Origin: Roseovarius faecimaris
GTDB taxonomy: Bacteria; Pseudomonadota; Alphaproteobacteria; Rhodobacterales; Rhodobacteraceae
Assembly (NCBI RefSeq): GCF_009762325.1
Contig: NZ_CP034348.1
Span: 3,540,501-3,604,500 of the forward strand
Length of the DNA stretch: 64,000 bases
Direction: 5' to 3'
Positions within the stretch are counted from its first letter, which is position 1. Every line of letters begins with the position of its first letter. The notes under the pieces were generated by a model. That model made no database searches. It worked only from the letters and a program-made list of their open reading frames with translations, and had not been told where the DNA came from. Position numbers and translations under genes: made by a program. Shown here piece by piece: positions 8,302-16,942 of the stretch.

Positions 8302-9927
8302 TCAGCTCTGATCGGTCAGCTGCGCGATCACCCGGCTGTCGATGATCTTGGCCCGCTTGGCGAGGCTGATCGGATAATCCGGGTCATTCAGAAACGCATC
8401 GAGCGAAAATCCCGGTTCCAGTCGCTTGAGCTGCTGCATGGTGCGTTCGGCATTTTCGACCTGTCCGAGATGCGAATAGAGCGCCAGCAGATAGCGCCGG
8501 GGCGGGCGGAAACGCGGGGCAAGCGCGGCAGAAATCTCAAGCGAGCGCACCGCCAGCTTCAGATCCCCCATATTGAGCGCCGCCAGCCCGACCTGAAAAT
8601 CGCACCAGAATTGCAGCGGCGACTTGGCCGAAAGCTTTGATGCGATCTGGGCCGCCTGAAGCGACTTTTCCGCCTGATCAGAATAGAGCGCCGCATTGGC
8701 ATAGGACCACCATCCAAACGGGTTGGACGGGTTCACCCTGATGGCCAGGCTGGCCAGTTCCCCGCCCGCGGCAATATCCCAGTCCAGCAGAATCTGCGCA
8801 TTGGCCGCCGTGCTCAGCACCATCGAATTCATCGGGTCCGCTTCGACCGCTTTCGCCGCCAGCGCCTTGCCCTTCTCGATACACGCCTCCGGCGCGTCGG
8901 TGAACCGCTCGATCAGGTTGATCACCGCGATCTGCGCCTGCCACCCCCAGAAGGTCGCCGCGTTGCGTTCGTCCAGGCATTCGTCCAGAAGCTGCGAGGC
9001 GCGCGCCACCTCCCCCGGCTTGAACGAGAAAATCTGCGGGATCGCCGTGCCCAGCAGCACCGGCGGAAACAGCCCGTCCGTGCCGCTACCGGTGAGCATC
9101 ATGATTTCCTTGTGCACCGCCGTCTGAAGGCGGAACGCCAGGTTCAGAAGGTCAAGGCTCTGCTCGATCGACCCCGAAGCTTTGGACGATTTCGCGCTCT
9201 CACTCCAGAAGACGCGGTTCTCCACCGCATGGCGCGCACTGATCCTGAGCCCGATCTGCCCCTCACCCGGCTGCACCGCGTTGACATCGACGACAAAGAC
9301 ATTGTCCCCGGGATGATCGGGCACCGAATACAAAAGCTCGATCTCGCCATTTTCATTCAGGTTACGCGTCAGCAGGTCGATGAACTCGCATTCCAGGTGA
9401 TAGGACGTGGACACCGAATCCGGCCCGCTCAGCAGGACGAGCTTCCAGCGCCCGCTGCCAAACCGCGATGCGCGCTGCGCCGCCGCGGACTGAGGCGCCT
9501 GTACCGCCAACACCTTGCCGCGCATCGTCTGCAGCCAGTCGGCAAATTCCGGGTCCTGAAGCTCGAACCCTTCAAGGAACTCTGCGCCGCCCGGCCTGGC
9601 GTCCTTGTCCCACTCCACCGCAACGCTGGCGGGATCGAGGCTGACCACCTGCCGCGTGGCGCTCAGAACATCGGCATGTTCGCCCAGATCGCGGCGAATG
9701 GCGGTTAGTGTCTGGCGCAGGCTGGCGGCCGCGCGCGGCCCGTCACTGAGGCTCCACAGCTTGTCCTGCAACCACGAACGCGTGCGCTGCAAATCCTTCG
9801 ACGTGGCCAGAAGCGCCAACAGCGCCTGCGCCTTCTTGGCCCCCGGGGTGATGTCCTCCCCGGCGGCATTGGTGACCCGGAACTGGCCAGACAGGCGCAG
9901 GGTCAGTTTATCGGATTTGCGATTCAT
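8302..9927 (-). CDS. SARP-like transcriptional activator with C-terminal helical repeats
   Basis: A 541-residue protein. Residues about 5-110 form an OmpR-type winged helix as in SARP activators (KKAQALLALLATSKDL, SLRQTLTAIRRDLGE). A short bacterial-activation segment follows (EFLEGFELQDPEFADWL). A central region of about 130 residues is unassigned, and the last 250 residues look like TPR-type helical repeats (LNMGDLKLAVRSLEISAAL). SARPs bind direct heptamer repeats; three such repeats at 11-bp spacing lie 64-92 bases upstream of this start, in the divergent spacer. The start MNRKSDK at 9927 was preferred to 9960. It likely controls the GGGR-haloperoxidase and S8 peptidase genes. Confidence 0.78.
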   Translation of the reverse strand: MNRKSDKLTLRLSGQFRVTNAAGEDITPGAKKAQALLALLATSKDLQRTRSWLQDKLWSLSDGPRAAASLRQTLTAIRRDLGEHADVLSATRQVVSLDPASVAVEWDKDARPGGAEFLEGFELQDPEFADWLQTMRGKVLAVQAPQSAAAQRASRFGSGRWKLVLLSGPDSVSTSYHLECEFIDLLTRNLNENGEIELLYSVPDHPGDNVFVVDVNAVQPGEGQIGLRISARHAVENRVFWSESAKSSKASGSIEQSLDLLNLAFRLQTAVHKEIMMLTGSGTDGLFPPVLLGTAIPQIFSFKPGEVARASQLLDECLDERNAATFWGWQAQIAVINLIERFTDAPEACIEKGKALAAKAVEADPMNSMVLSTAANAQILLDWDIAAGGELASLAIRVNPSNPFGWWSYANAALYSDQAEKSLQAAQIASKLSAKSPLQFWCDFQVGLAALNMGDLKLAVRSLEISAALAPRFRPPRRYLLALYSHLGQVENAERTMQQLKRLEPGFSLDAFLNDPDYPISLAKRAKIIDSRVIAQLTDQS

Positions 9928-9990
9928 TTGTCTTTGATACCAGAGATTTGCCGAATCCACCTGCGTTTTTCGCGTCCGAATACAGGGCAG

Positions 9991-10019
9991 CGTGCAACAA
10001 GCGTGAAGAAACCGTGAAT
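9991..10019 (+). promoter_or_regulatory. three heptamer direct repeats, 11-bp period, SARP-like operator
   Basis: CGTGCAA (9991-9997), CGTGAAG (10002-10008) and CGTGAAT (10013-10019) recur with exactly 11 bp between starts, that is 7-bp repeats with 4-bp spacers. This is the known geometry of SARP binding sites. They lie in the spacer between the SARP-like gene and the haloperoxidase-like gene. Confidence 0.6.
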
Positions 10020-10042
10020 CGTTGCAGTTTTTCTTGACGCTG

Positions 10043-10067
10043 CGCCAGCTTCGCCCGGAAGCTGGCG
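10043..10067. promoter_or_regulatory. inverted repeat upstream of the GGGR-haloperoxidase gene
   Basis: Ten-base perfect arms CGCCAGCTTC and GAAGCTGGCG with a 5-base loop end 34 bases before the start codon at 10102. It may be a 5' leader hairpin or a second protein site. A TTGACG hexamer lies just upstream at 10034-10039. Confidence 0.4.
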
Positions 10068-10101
10068 GAATGGGGAAAAATCATTTCAGGGAGCACGACC
10101 A

Positions 10102-11238
10102 ATGAGCTTTTCAGAAAACGCAGCCGGTGGCGGACGTGGCGGTGGCCGCGGGGGAGGCCGGGGCGGCGGGCGCGGCGGTGGCCGTGGTGGCGGCCGGGGC
10201 GGCGGGCGCGGTGGCGGACGGGGCGGTGGCCGGGGCGGCGGGCGCGGCATGGCCGAGGACGAAGGGCTCGTCGCCGATGCACGCCTTGCCATCCATGATG
10301 CGCTGGCCGGGTATTGGGACCCGCCCGCAGGCAATAACAGCTTCGACTGGGAACCCGACGCGCTCGATCTGGACTACCTGCCATCGGACCGCCGGATCGA
10401 GGTGATCCTGCCGCAGATCCTGGCCCGCTTTGGCATCGAACAGGGCAGCACCGACGGCGTGCCGCATGTCACGCTGAAATGCGACGGGGCCAAGATCTGC
10501 ACCATCCAGAAGCCCAGCCTTTCCACGCTCGGCACGCAGATGACATGGCTCCGCGCCTATGCCGATCTTCGGGCCGACCGCGCCGGCGAGATCCTGCTGC
10601 AGGCCGAAGAGATCACCTCGGCCTTTTCCGCGGTGCGCCCCTTCGATCTGCCCAAGCGGCGGCATACCTACGAGATGCTGATCCTGGTGCATGAGGTGAC
10701 GATCCTTCTTGAGCAGCAGATCAAGCACCTGATGCGCTCGCCGCGGCCTGTCGAGTTTTCCGACAAGGTGATGCCGATGATCGACACACCGCCACACAGC
10801 ACCTATCCGTCAGGCCATTCGACCGAAAGCTTCGCCATCGCAACGGCGCTCTCGCAGCTTGAATATGGCGAGACCCCGGGCGAGAGCCTTGCCGCGGACC
10901 GGCCCACCTTCCACGTGGCCCAGCGCATCGCCGTCAACCGCACGGTGGCGGGCGTCCATTACCCGGTGGATTCGGCTGCCGGGGCCGCTCTGGGCTGTGC
11001 CATCGGCACGGCGGTGGCCTTCATCGCCAACGGCACGCCGCTGCGCAGCTTCGGCTTTGATCCCAATGCGGCCCCCGAGGCTGATTTTAACCGCGCCGCG
11101 CTGGAGCCGGTGATCAAGGGCCGCGCCAGCAGCAAATCGCCCGATCCGCTGGCGATCCTGCAAAAGCGCTGGCTCAAGGCGCGGGGCGAATGGCAGCGCC
11201 GCGATGGCCGATCCGGCACCACCGGAACAGGCTCATGA
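10102..11238 (+). CDS. vanadium haloperoxidase/PAP2-type enzyme with N-terminal GGGR repeats
   Basis: A 378-residue protein. Residues 9-48 are ten uninterrupted GGGR repeats. The rest is a PAP2/vanadium-dependent haloperoxidase fold with the three phosphate/vanadate-binding motifs: KHLMRSPRP, YPSGHSTESFA and NRTVAGVHYPVD, including the essential histidines. The family either removes phosphate or, with vanadate, oxidises halides; which applies here cannot be told. No signal peptide is seen, unusual for exported PAP2 enzymes. The ATG at 10102 follows CAGGGAGCACGACCA. The stop overlaps the next start (ATGA), so the peptidase is translationally coupled. Confidence 0.82.
   Translation: MSFSENAAGGGRGGGRGGGRGGGRGGGRGGGRGGGRGGGRGGGRGGGRGMAEDEGLVADARLAIHDALAGYWDPPAGNNSFDWEPDALDLDYLPSDRRIEVILPQILARFGIEQGSTDGVPHVTLKCDGAKICTIQKPSLSTLGTQMTWLRAYADLRADRAGEILLQAEEITSAFSAVRPFDLPKRRHTYEMLILVHEVTILLEQQIKHLMRSPRPVEFSDKVMPMIDTPPHSTYPSGHSTESFAIATALSQLEYGETPGESLAADRPTFHVAQRIAVNRTVAGVHYPVDSAAGAALGCAIGTAVAFIANGTPLRSFGFDPNAAPEADFNRAALEPVIKGRASSKSPDPLAILQKRWLKARGEWQRRDGRSGTTGTGS
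10126..10245 (+). repeat. ten tandem 12-base units encoding GGGR
   Basis: Ten successive codon quartets all encode Gly-Gly-Gly-Arg, but with varied synonymous codons (GGT, GGC, GGA, GGG and CGT, CGC, CGG). The DNA units are not identical while the protein units are, which points to selection on the peptide rather than recent slippage alone. Confidence 0.9.
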
Positions 11239-13277
11239 GCACCTGGACCCCCTGGCGTGACCATCCCCGCATGGTCACGTCGCCTTATGTCAATTGGTGG
11301 CTGATGCAGCACGGGCTGGGCGCAGGGCCGTCCCCGATGCGCATGACCCCGTCGCTCAGACGGATGGATGACTTCGATGCGCTGCAAGGCAGCCTTGCCG
11401 ATTTCACCGCCCTTGGCCACGATCCGTCCGCCTTCATGCCGGGGGGCAGCGGGGCTGACTGGCCGGTGTTCCCGGTGCCCGACAGCTCGGCCAACCCGGA
11501 CTTCCTGAACAGCATCGACGGCGCCGGGGGCTGGTTGCCGGAGAATGCGAACTATCCCACGGTTGGCGCGGACACGCTGATTGCCGGGGTGATCGATGTG
11601 GATATCGGCCTGGGCCATCGCCGGTTCCGGCAGGCGGACGGCAGCACGCGTGTTCTCGCCTCCTGGCAGCAGGGCGCGCCCTGGGGCGGCGGGCCGGGGC
11701 ATCTGCCCTTTGGCGCCCAGCTCATGGAAAGCGACATCAACAGCCTTCTGGCGCAGCACAGCTCAGACGGCGACCTCACCCGCCCGCTCGATCAGGACGG
11801 GTTCAACCGGGCCGCGCATCTGGTGGATATGGCGCGCCCTGACGGCCTGCATGCGCTGGCCACGTCCGAGGCGCATGGCACCCATGTGATGGGCCTTGTA
11901 GCCGGGGCCGACCCGGTCCGCGACGCGCCGTTCAGCGACCGCGTGCGCCTTCTGGTGGTCAACCTGCCGCCCGCCAGCGCCTATGGCGAAGGCGGGGCGT
12001 TTCTGGACTATTACCTTGTCTACGCGATGCGCTGGATCGTCGAGATGCATGCCCGGATCAGCAATGCGTCGGGGCTGGCGGCCACCCCGCCGCCGCTTCT
12101 TCTCAACATCTCCTTCGGCAAACAGGCCGGGGCCAAGGACGAACGACAGGTTTTCGTGCGCGAGGCCCGGCGGCTCTCGGAAGCGGACCAGATCCTCGGA
12201 CAGGCCAAATTCAACGCGATCCTGCCCGCGGGCAACGACAACCTGTCGCGCGTGCATGCCCGGTTCGAGCTTCAGCCCGGCGACGAGCAGGCGCTTGACT
12301 GGCGCATACAGCCCGATGACGACACGTCGAACTTCGTCGAAATCTGGGTCGAGAAGCTGCTGACCACCGGCACGGTTCTGGCGCCCATCGACATCGACGT
12401 GGTGCCCCCCGGCGGCACGGCGGGTGCGTTTCAGCCCGCCGCCTCGGGCCAGATCACCGAACTAACGGGCGGCCTTGGCCGGGTCTATTGCGACGCGGTG
12501 GAGCCCGAAGACGGGGCCTCGGTGCGCTTTCGCTACCTCATCTGCCTGGCCCCCGATCATTTCATGAAGGGCGGCAAGGTGGGCGCGGCGGCGGGCAAAT
12601 GGACCATCCGTTTCCGCAATTCGGGCGACACGGCCCATACCGTACGCGCCACGATCCAGACCGATCAGGCGACGCTGCCGGGGCAACGCAACGCCCGGCG
12701 CTCCTATTTCGAAGCGGCGGACTACATGCTGTTCGAGCAGAGCGGTCGCGAGGCCGATACCTTCGCCTATGTCGATGGCGCATCACCGGCCCCCAACCTC
12801 GATCGCAGCGCAACGCTCCGGCGGCGGGGCACGCTCAATTCCTACGCCGCCAACCGCTATGTCGCGACCATCGCGGGCCACCGCGAAACCGACGGGCGGC
12901 CCGCGCCCTATTCGGCCAGCGGCATCGGCCACCCGGTCCATGCGGGCGGGCGCGGCGCGCCGACGGTCAGCTTCCCCGCCGATGACGGCGCCGCGCATTT
13001 CGGCCTCCTGTCGGACGGGGCCAGCGACGGCTCGGTGGCCGCCATGCAGGGCACCAGCTTTTCCTGTGCCTGCGCGACGCGCTGGCTGATCGAAAGCTGG
13101 CTTGCCGGGCAGTTCGACCCGCAGGCGGAGGCCAGCGATGTGCAGGCCTTCCTGCGGGCCGCCCCGCTCACCCTGCCGCGCCCCGACAAATGGCATGACG
13201 CGCCCGTCGGCCCCGAGAAGGTCGGTGCCGGCCGGGCCTCCTGGCAGCCCGCGCGCCCGGTGTCGCGGCTTGGCTGA
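11235..13277 (+). CDS. S8 family serine peptidase (subtilisin-like), no signal peptide
   Basis: A 680-residue protein with the subtilase triad in order: Asp121 (GVIDVDIG), His214 (HGTHVMG) and Ser608 (QGTSFSCA), plus the oxyanion motif LPAGNDN. A roughly 100-residue N-terminal part and a large insert between His and Ser (about 350-560) are unassigned. The insert looks beta-rich and may form a sandwich domain. There is no signal peptide or prodomain of the usual exported subtilases, so it probably acts in the cytoplasm or leaves by another route. The start overlaps the haloperoxidase stop in ATGA. A strong hairpin follows the gene. Confidence 0.85.
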   Translation: MSTWTPWRDHPRMVTSPYVNWWLMQHGLGAGPSPMRMTPSLRRMDDFDALQGSLADFTALGHDPSAFMPGGSGADWPVFPVPDSSANPDFLNSIDGAGGWLPENANYPTVGADTLIAGVIDVDIGLGHRRFRQADGSTRVLASWQQGAPWGGGPGHLPFGAQLMESDINSLLAQHSSDGDLTRPLDQDGFNRAAHLVDMARPDGLHALATSEAHGTHVMGLVAGADPVRDAPFSDRVRLLVVNLPPASAYGEGGAFLDYYLVYAMRWIVEMHARISNASGLAATPPPLLLNISFGKQAGAKDERQVFVREARRLSEADQILGQAKFNAILPAGNDNLSRVHARFELQPGDEQALDWRIQPDDDTSNFVEIWVEKLLTTGTVLAPIDIDVVPPGGTAGAFQPAASGQITELTGGLGRVYCDAVEPEDGASVRFRYLICLAPDHFMKGGKVGAAAGKWTIRFRNSGDTAHTVRATIQTDQATLPGQRNARRSYFEAADYMLFEQSGREADTFAYVDGASPAPNLDRSATLRRRGTLNSYAANRYVATIAGHRETDGRPAPYSASGIGHPVHAGGRGAPTVSFPADDGAAHFGLLSDGASDGSVAAMQGTSFSCACATRWLIESWLAGQFDPQAEASDVQAFLRAAPLTLPRPDKWHDAPVGPEKVGAGRASWQPARPVSRLG

Positions 13278-13284
13278 ACGCCCT

Positions 13285-13313
13285 TTGTCCGGTCGGAGCC
13301 TCCGGCCGGACAA
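13285..13313 (+). terminator. hairpin after the S8 peptidase gene
   Basis: A 13-bp stem with one G-T pair (TTGTCCGGTCGGA against TCCGGCCGGACAA) and a 3-base loop starts 8 bases after the stop codon. No T run follows on this strand, so it could be a Rho-assisted terminator or only an mRNA-stabilising hairpin. Confidence 0.55.
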
Positions 13314-13386
13314 CACCCCATTGCATCGCGCCAAAAAATAACGAATGTCTGCCCGGGCAAGACCCGAACAGCAGGCTGATGCGCAG

Positions 13387-15000
13387 ATGACAACCTATGA
13401 CTACATCCTTGTCGGGGCCGGATCGGCCGGGGCCGCCCTGGCCGCACGCCTGTCGGAAGACGCGCGCGCCACGGTCCTTCTGCTTGAAGCCGGCGGGCGC
13501 GGGCGTCATCCTTGGATTGTCATGCCCATCGGCTATGGCAAGGCCTATTACGACAAGCGGTTCAACTGGAAATACGAAACCGCCGCGGACCCCAATATCA
13601 AGAACCGTCAGATGTACTGGCCGCGCGGCAAGGTTCTGGGCGGATCGTCCTCGATCAACGCGATGGTCTATGTGCGTGGCCACAAGGCGGATTACGACGA
13701 ATGGGCCGAGGTGGCTCCCGGCTGGGGATGGGACCACGTCGCCCCGGTGTTCAAACGCATGGAAGACTGGCGCGGCCCTGCGCACCCGGCGCGCGGCACC
13801 GGCGGGCCGCTGACGGTCACGGATGTGTCCGACGCGATGCACCCGCTTGTTCGCGCCTATGTCGCAGGCGCGGACGAGGCCGGCATCCCCTTCAACCCCG
13901 ACTACAACGCCGAGGCGATGGAGGGGGCCGCCTTCTACCAGATCACCACCCGCGACGGGGTGCGCGCCTCCACCGCCGCCGCCTATCTCGGACCGGCGCG
14001 CAAACGCCCCAACCTGCGCATCGTGACCGGCGCGCATGTCACGCAGGTGATCATCGAAGATCAGCGCGCGACCGGGGTGCGCTATGTCCGGAACGGGCAA
14101 ACGCACGTCGCCACGGCGCGGCGCGAGGTGGTGCTGTGCGGCGGGGCGATCAACACGCCGCAGCTTTTGCAACTCTCGGGCATCGGCCCCGGCGCGCTTC
14201 TGCAACGCCACGGGATCGAGGTGATCAAGGACAGCCCCCATGTGGGCCGGAACCTGGCCGATCATCTTGGCGTCGATCTGCTGTTCGAAGCGGCCCAGCC
14301 CAGCCTCAATCAGGTGTTGCGCCCGTGGTGGGGCAAGCTGCGCGAGGGGCTGCGCTATGTGCTGACCCGCAAGGGCGTCTTGTCGATGAGCCTCAATCAT
14401 GGCGGCGGCTTCGTGCGGCTTGCCGACGGAGACGGCGCGCCCGACCTGCAACTGTACTTCTCGCCGCTCAGCTATGCCCGGGCGCCCGTGGGCACCCGCC
14501 CGCTGATGAACCCGGACCCGTTCCCGGCCTTCCGGCTTGGCTTCAACCCCTGCAAACCCACCTCGCGCGGGCATCTTGAGATCGCTTCGCCCGATCCGTT
14601 CACACCGCCCGCGATGCATCCCAATTACCTTGCCACCGAAGAGGATTGCCGGATGATGCTGGACGGGTTCCGCCTGATCCGGCGCATGACCGCCACACCG
14701 AGCCTGAACGCCCAGATCATCCGGGAAATGGCGCCCGGTCCCGCGCTCGACGGGGACGAGGCCATCCTCGATCATATCCGCGGCGATTGCTGGACGGTGT
14801 TTCACCAGAGCGGCACCGCGCGCATGGGCACGGACCCGGCCGATGCGGTGGTCGATGCACGGCTCCGGGTGCATGGGGTGGACGGCCTGCGCGTGGCCGA
14901 TGCGTCGATCTTTCCGACCATCCCGTCGGGCAATACCAACGCCCCTGCGATCATGGTCGGCGAGAAGGCCGGCGACATTCTGCGCGAGGATGCGCGCTGA
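13387..15000 (+). CDS. GMC family FAD-dependent oxidoreductase (choline dehydrogenase-like)
   Basis: A 537-residue flavoprotein oxidising an alcohol. The FAD dinucleotide motif [15 protein letters not shown] lies right at the N terminus. The GMC signature [20 protein letters not shown] follows near residue 80. The C terminus has the catalytic-histidine region ([10 protein letters not shown]) and the closing FAD-binding [15 protein letters not shown]. The start at 13387 places the Rossmann motif at the usual distance; an in-frame ATG at 13345 would add 14 residues. The substrate (choline, polyethylene glycol or other alcohol) cannot be decided. It appears separate from the peptidase unit because a hairpin lies between. 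Confidence 0.9.
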   Translation: MTTYDYILVGAGSAGAALAARLSEDARATVLLLEAGGRGRHPWIVMPIGYGKAYYDKRFNWKYETAADPNIKNRQMYWPRGKVLGGSSSINAMVYVRGHKADYDEWAEVAPGWGWDHVAPVFKRMEDWRGPAHPARGTGGPLTVTDVSDAMHPLVRAYVAGADEAGIPFNPDYNAEAMEGAAFYQITTRDGVRASTAAAYLGPARKRPNLRIVTGAHVTQVIIEDQRATGVRYVRNGQTHVATARREVVLCGGAINTPQLLQLSGIGPGALLQRHGIEVIKDSPHVGRNLADHLGVDLLFEAAQPSLNQVLRPWWGKLREGLRYVLTRKGVLSMSLNHGGGFVRLADGDGAPDLQLYFSPLSYARAPVGTRPLMNPDPFPAFRLGFNPCKPTSRGHLEIASPDPFTPPAMHPNYLATEEDCRMMLDGFRLIRRMTATPSLNAQIIREMAPGPALDGDEAILDHIRGDCWTVFHQSGTARMGTDPADAVVDARLRVHGVDGLRVADASIFPTIPSGNTNAPAIMVGEKAGDILREDAR

Positions 15001-15166
15001 GGGCCGCTCACCAGCCCTGACAGGCTGTTTCGCGGCTCAAAACGCGTGAAAAACAACGAAACCGGCGCATTTTCCCGCTGCATCCCTCACGTTTTGCGCT
15101 TAGATTCGGCCTCGGAATGCCTATATTGGGCACAACACTGATTGATTTTCTGAAAGGATAGGGTGC

Positions 15167-16243
15167 ATGGCGAATTTGGATCAGCAGGTACGGGAATCTC
15201 AGGAACAGGTCGCCCAGGCGCAGGCCAAAATTGCCGAGCTGACCTCCAAGATCGAAACCGCACGCGCCAAGATCAAGGGCGGCGAGGATGCGATGCTCGA
15301 TATCGAAAACGCCTCGCTTGAAGATGTGCACGCCCACACCCAGGTGATGAACGAAAACATCGCCGAGCTGATCATGGGTCTCGATGATGTCACCGCCGCC
15401 TTCTCCAAGGATTTCGACGAGATGCGCACCAAGACCGGCTGGGAAACTTTTGTCGGCATTTTCGCCAAGCACAAGGCCGACAGCATGCGTCAGGAGCGGA
15501 TCAAGACCGCCAATATCGACGACAAGCTGCAGGATCTGATCTCGAAATCCGACGTGATCACCCAGCTTCTGCAAGGTCAGCTCAACATCCTCGAAGAGCA
15601 GAAGGTGAAGGTGGAAAGCAACCTCAGCGAGACGCTGGACGAGCGTGAATCGGTGGTGGGCGAGCTGGAAAGCCTGCGCGCGGGCATCCAGGCGATGGAC
15701 CCCGAGATCATCCAGCTGGAAAACAAAATCGCCAACGAAACGGACGCCGCCGAGCGCACCAAGCTGGAAACCCAGCTGGCCGAGATGAACGCCGAATATA
15801 ACCAGAAGGTGCAGGACGAGCAGGTCAAGCTCGCCAAATCGCAGACGCTGGAGCGCTATATCGAGAAGGGCAAGACCTGGGTCGATTCATTGCAGAACCA
15901 GGCGGCCACGCAGATGGTCCTGATCAACAAGCTGCAAACCGACACCAAGCAGCGCGTGGTACTCTATGATGCGCTGACCAAATCGCTGAAAACCGCGCAG
16001 CAGCAGGACGTGGCGCACCGGATCAACGAGATCGGCGTGCAGACCGACCAGGAGGCGCAGAGCGCCATGGCGGGCATTGGGGCCGCCACCAATCAGCGCA
16101 TGGCCGAGATGATGGAAGCGCATGAGGATCACATGGTCTTTGCCCGCGAGGTGCTGGAAGCCAAGGCCAAGGCCGATGAACGCTTCGCCCGCCGCTTCCA
16201 GGAGATCATCGAGAAACACGACAAGAACCTCTACGGGGCCTGA
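15167..16243 (+). CDS. coiled-coil protein, first gene of the AAA+ operon
   Basis: A 358-residue, almost wholly helical acidic protein without membrane segments. Heptad-like stretches cover residues about 5-45 and 120-235. It ends in a helical tail (AKADERFARRFQEIIEKHD). The overall architecture recalls TelA/toxic-anion-resistance or PspA-like coiled-coil proteins, but no diagnostic motif was found, so this is only a resemblance. The start has a good ribosome site (AAAGGA, 9 bases upstream). The next gene begins 63 bases after its stop, and all following genes to 23066 are on the same strand with short or negative gaps, implying an operon. Confidence 0.7.
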   Translation: MANLDQQVRESQEQVAQAQAKIAELTSKIETARAKIKGGEDAMLDIENASLEDVHAHTQVMNENIAELIMGLDDVTAAFSKDFDEMRTKTGWETFVGIFAKHKADSMRQERIKTANIDDKLQDLISKSDVITQLLQGQLNILEEQKVKVESNLSETLDERESVVGELESLRAGIQAMDPEIIQLENKIANETDAAERTKLETQLAEMNAEYNQKVQDEQVKLAKSQTLERYIEKGKTWVDSLQNQAATQMVLINKLQTDTKQRVVLYDALTKSLKTAQQQDVAHRINEIGVQTDQEAQSAMAGIGAATNQRMAEMMEAHEDHMVFAREVLEAKAKADERFARRFQEIIEKHDKNLYGA

Positions 16244-16306
16244 TGGCGAAGGCTGCGCATCGACGGCAGCGACGCCACCACCGGACCTCCTTCGGGGGAC
16301 GACGTG

Positions 16307-16942
16307 ATGACCGCTGAACACACCCCTCCCCCCTCCTGGGCCGATTTTGCCGTGCGCTCGGCGATCTATGCGGGTGTGGCCGGGCTGGCCGTCTGGTGGC
16401 ACCCCATGCTGGGCCTTGTCGTGGGCCTTTTCGTCGCCATCGACCTCATCCACCACGCCGCCGATACCGCCCGCCGCCGCGCAGGCTATCGGCCCATCCC
16501 TCGCCACCCCTCCATGCCCGGCGCACCGAAAGAGCCGCTGAAACGCACCGCTCGGGCGCTTGTGATCATCTTCGGCCTGACCTGGCTTCTGACCGCGGTC
16601 ATCGGCAAGGCGCTGCTGGGCACCGTCTGGTCAGCGGCTCTGATCCAGGCGCTTGTCTTTGCCGGGGGTCTTACGGCGCTCTCCGCCCTGCTCTTTCCGC
16701 TCGCCGCAATGGCACTCCTCTGGGTGATGAGCGTCACGCTGGGCCTGCTTCTGTCACTCGCCGATCTGCTGGCGCTTGTCATTTCCACACCCGAGACGCG
16801 CAAATCCTGGCACCGCACCGTTGACGCCACCGATCACCGGCTTGCCGATCTGATCCTCGGCCAGCCCGCCATGATCCCCCTGCGCGCCGATATGGCCGAA
16901 CGCGCGGTCGAGGACCACAAAGACGCCAAAGGAGCCGCATGA
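16307..16942 (+). CDS. polytopic membrane protein of the AAA+ operon
   Basis: A 211-residue protein with four to five predicted membrane segments in two groups (about residues 12-48 and 88-165), separated by a basic loop with RRRAGYRPIPRHP. It ends in a charged cytoplasmic tail. Its family is not recognised. A GTG directly before the ATG (16304) is an alternative start. Its stop overlaps the next start by 4 bases (ATGA). It may anchor the soluble coiled-coil and ATPase proteins of the operon at the membrane; that is inference from linkage. Confidence 0.75.
   Translation: MTAEHTPPPSWADFAVRSAIYAGVAGLAVWWHPMLGLVVGLFVAIDLIHHAADTARRRAGYRPIPRHPSMPGAPKEPLKRTARALVIIFGLTWLLTAVIGKALLGTVWSAALIQALVFAGGLTALSALLFPLAAMALLWVMSVTLGLLLSLADLLALVISTPETRKSWHRTVDATDHRLADLILGQPAMIPLRADMAERAVEDHKDAKGAA

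Noticed and set aside
10126..10245. Short-period repeat that could be mistaken for a CRISPR or satellite array
   Set aside because: It is coding in one frame (GGGR x 10), has no spacers, and no cas genes occur in the window.
13168..14874. 568-codon open frame antisense to the GMC oxidoreductase gene
   Set aside because: Shadow frame caused by high GC; runs across the hairpin and into the peptidase gene.
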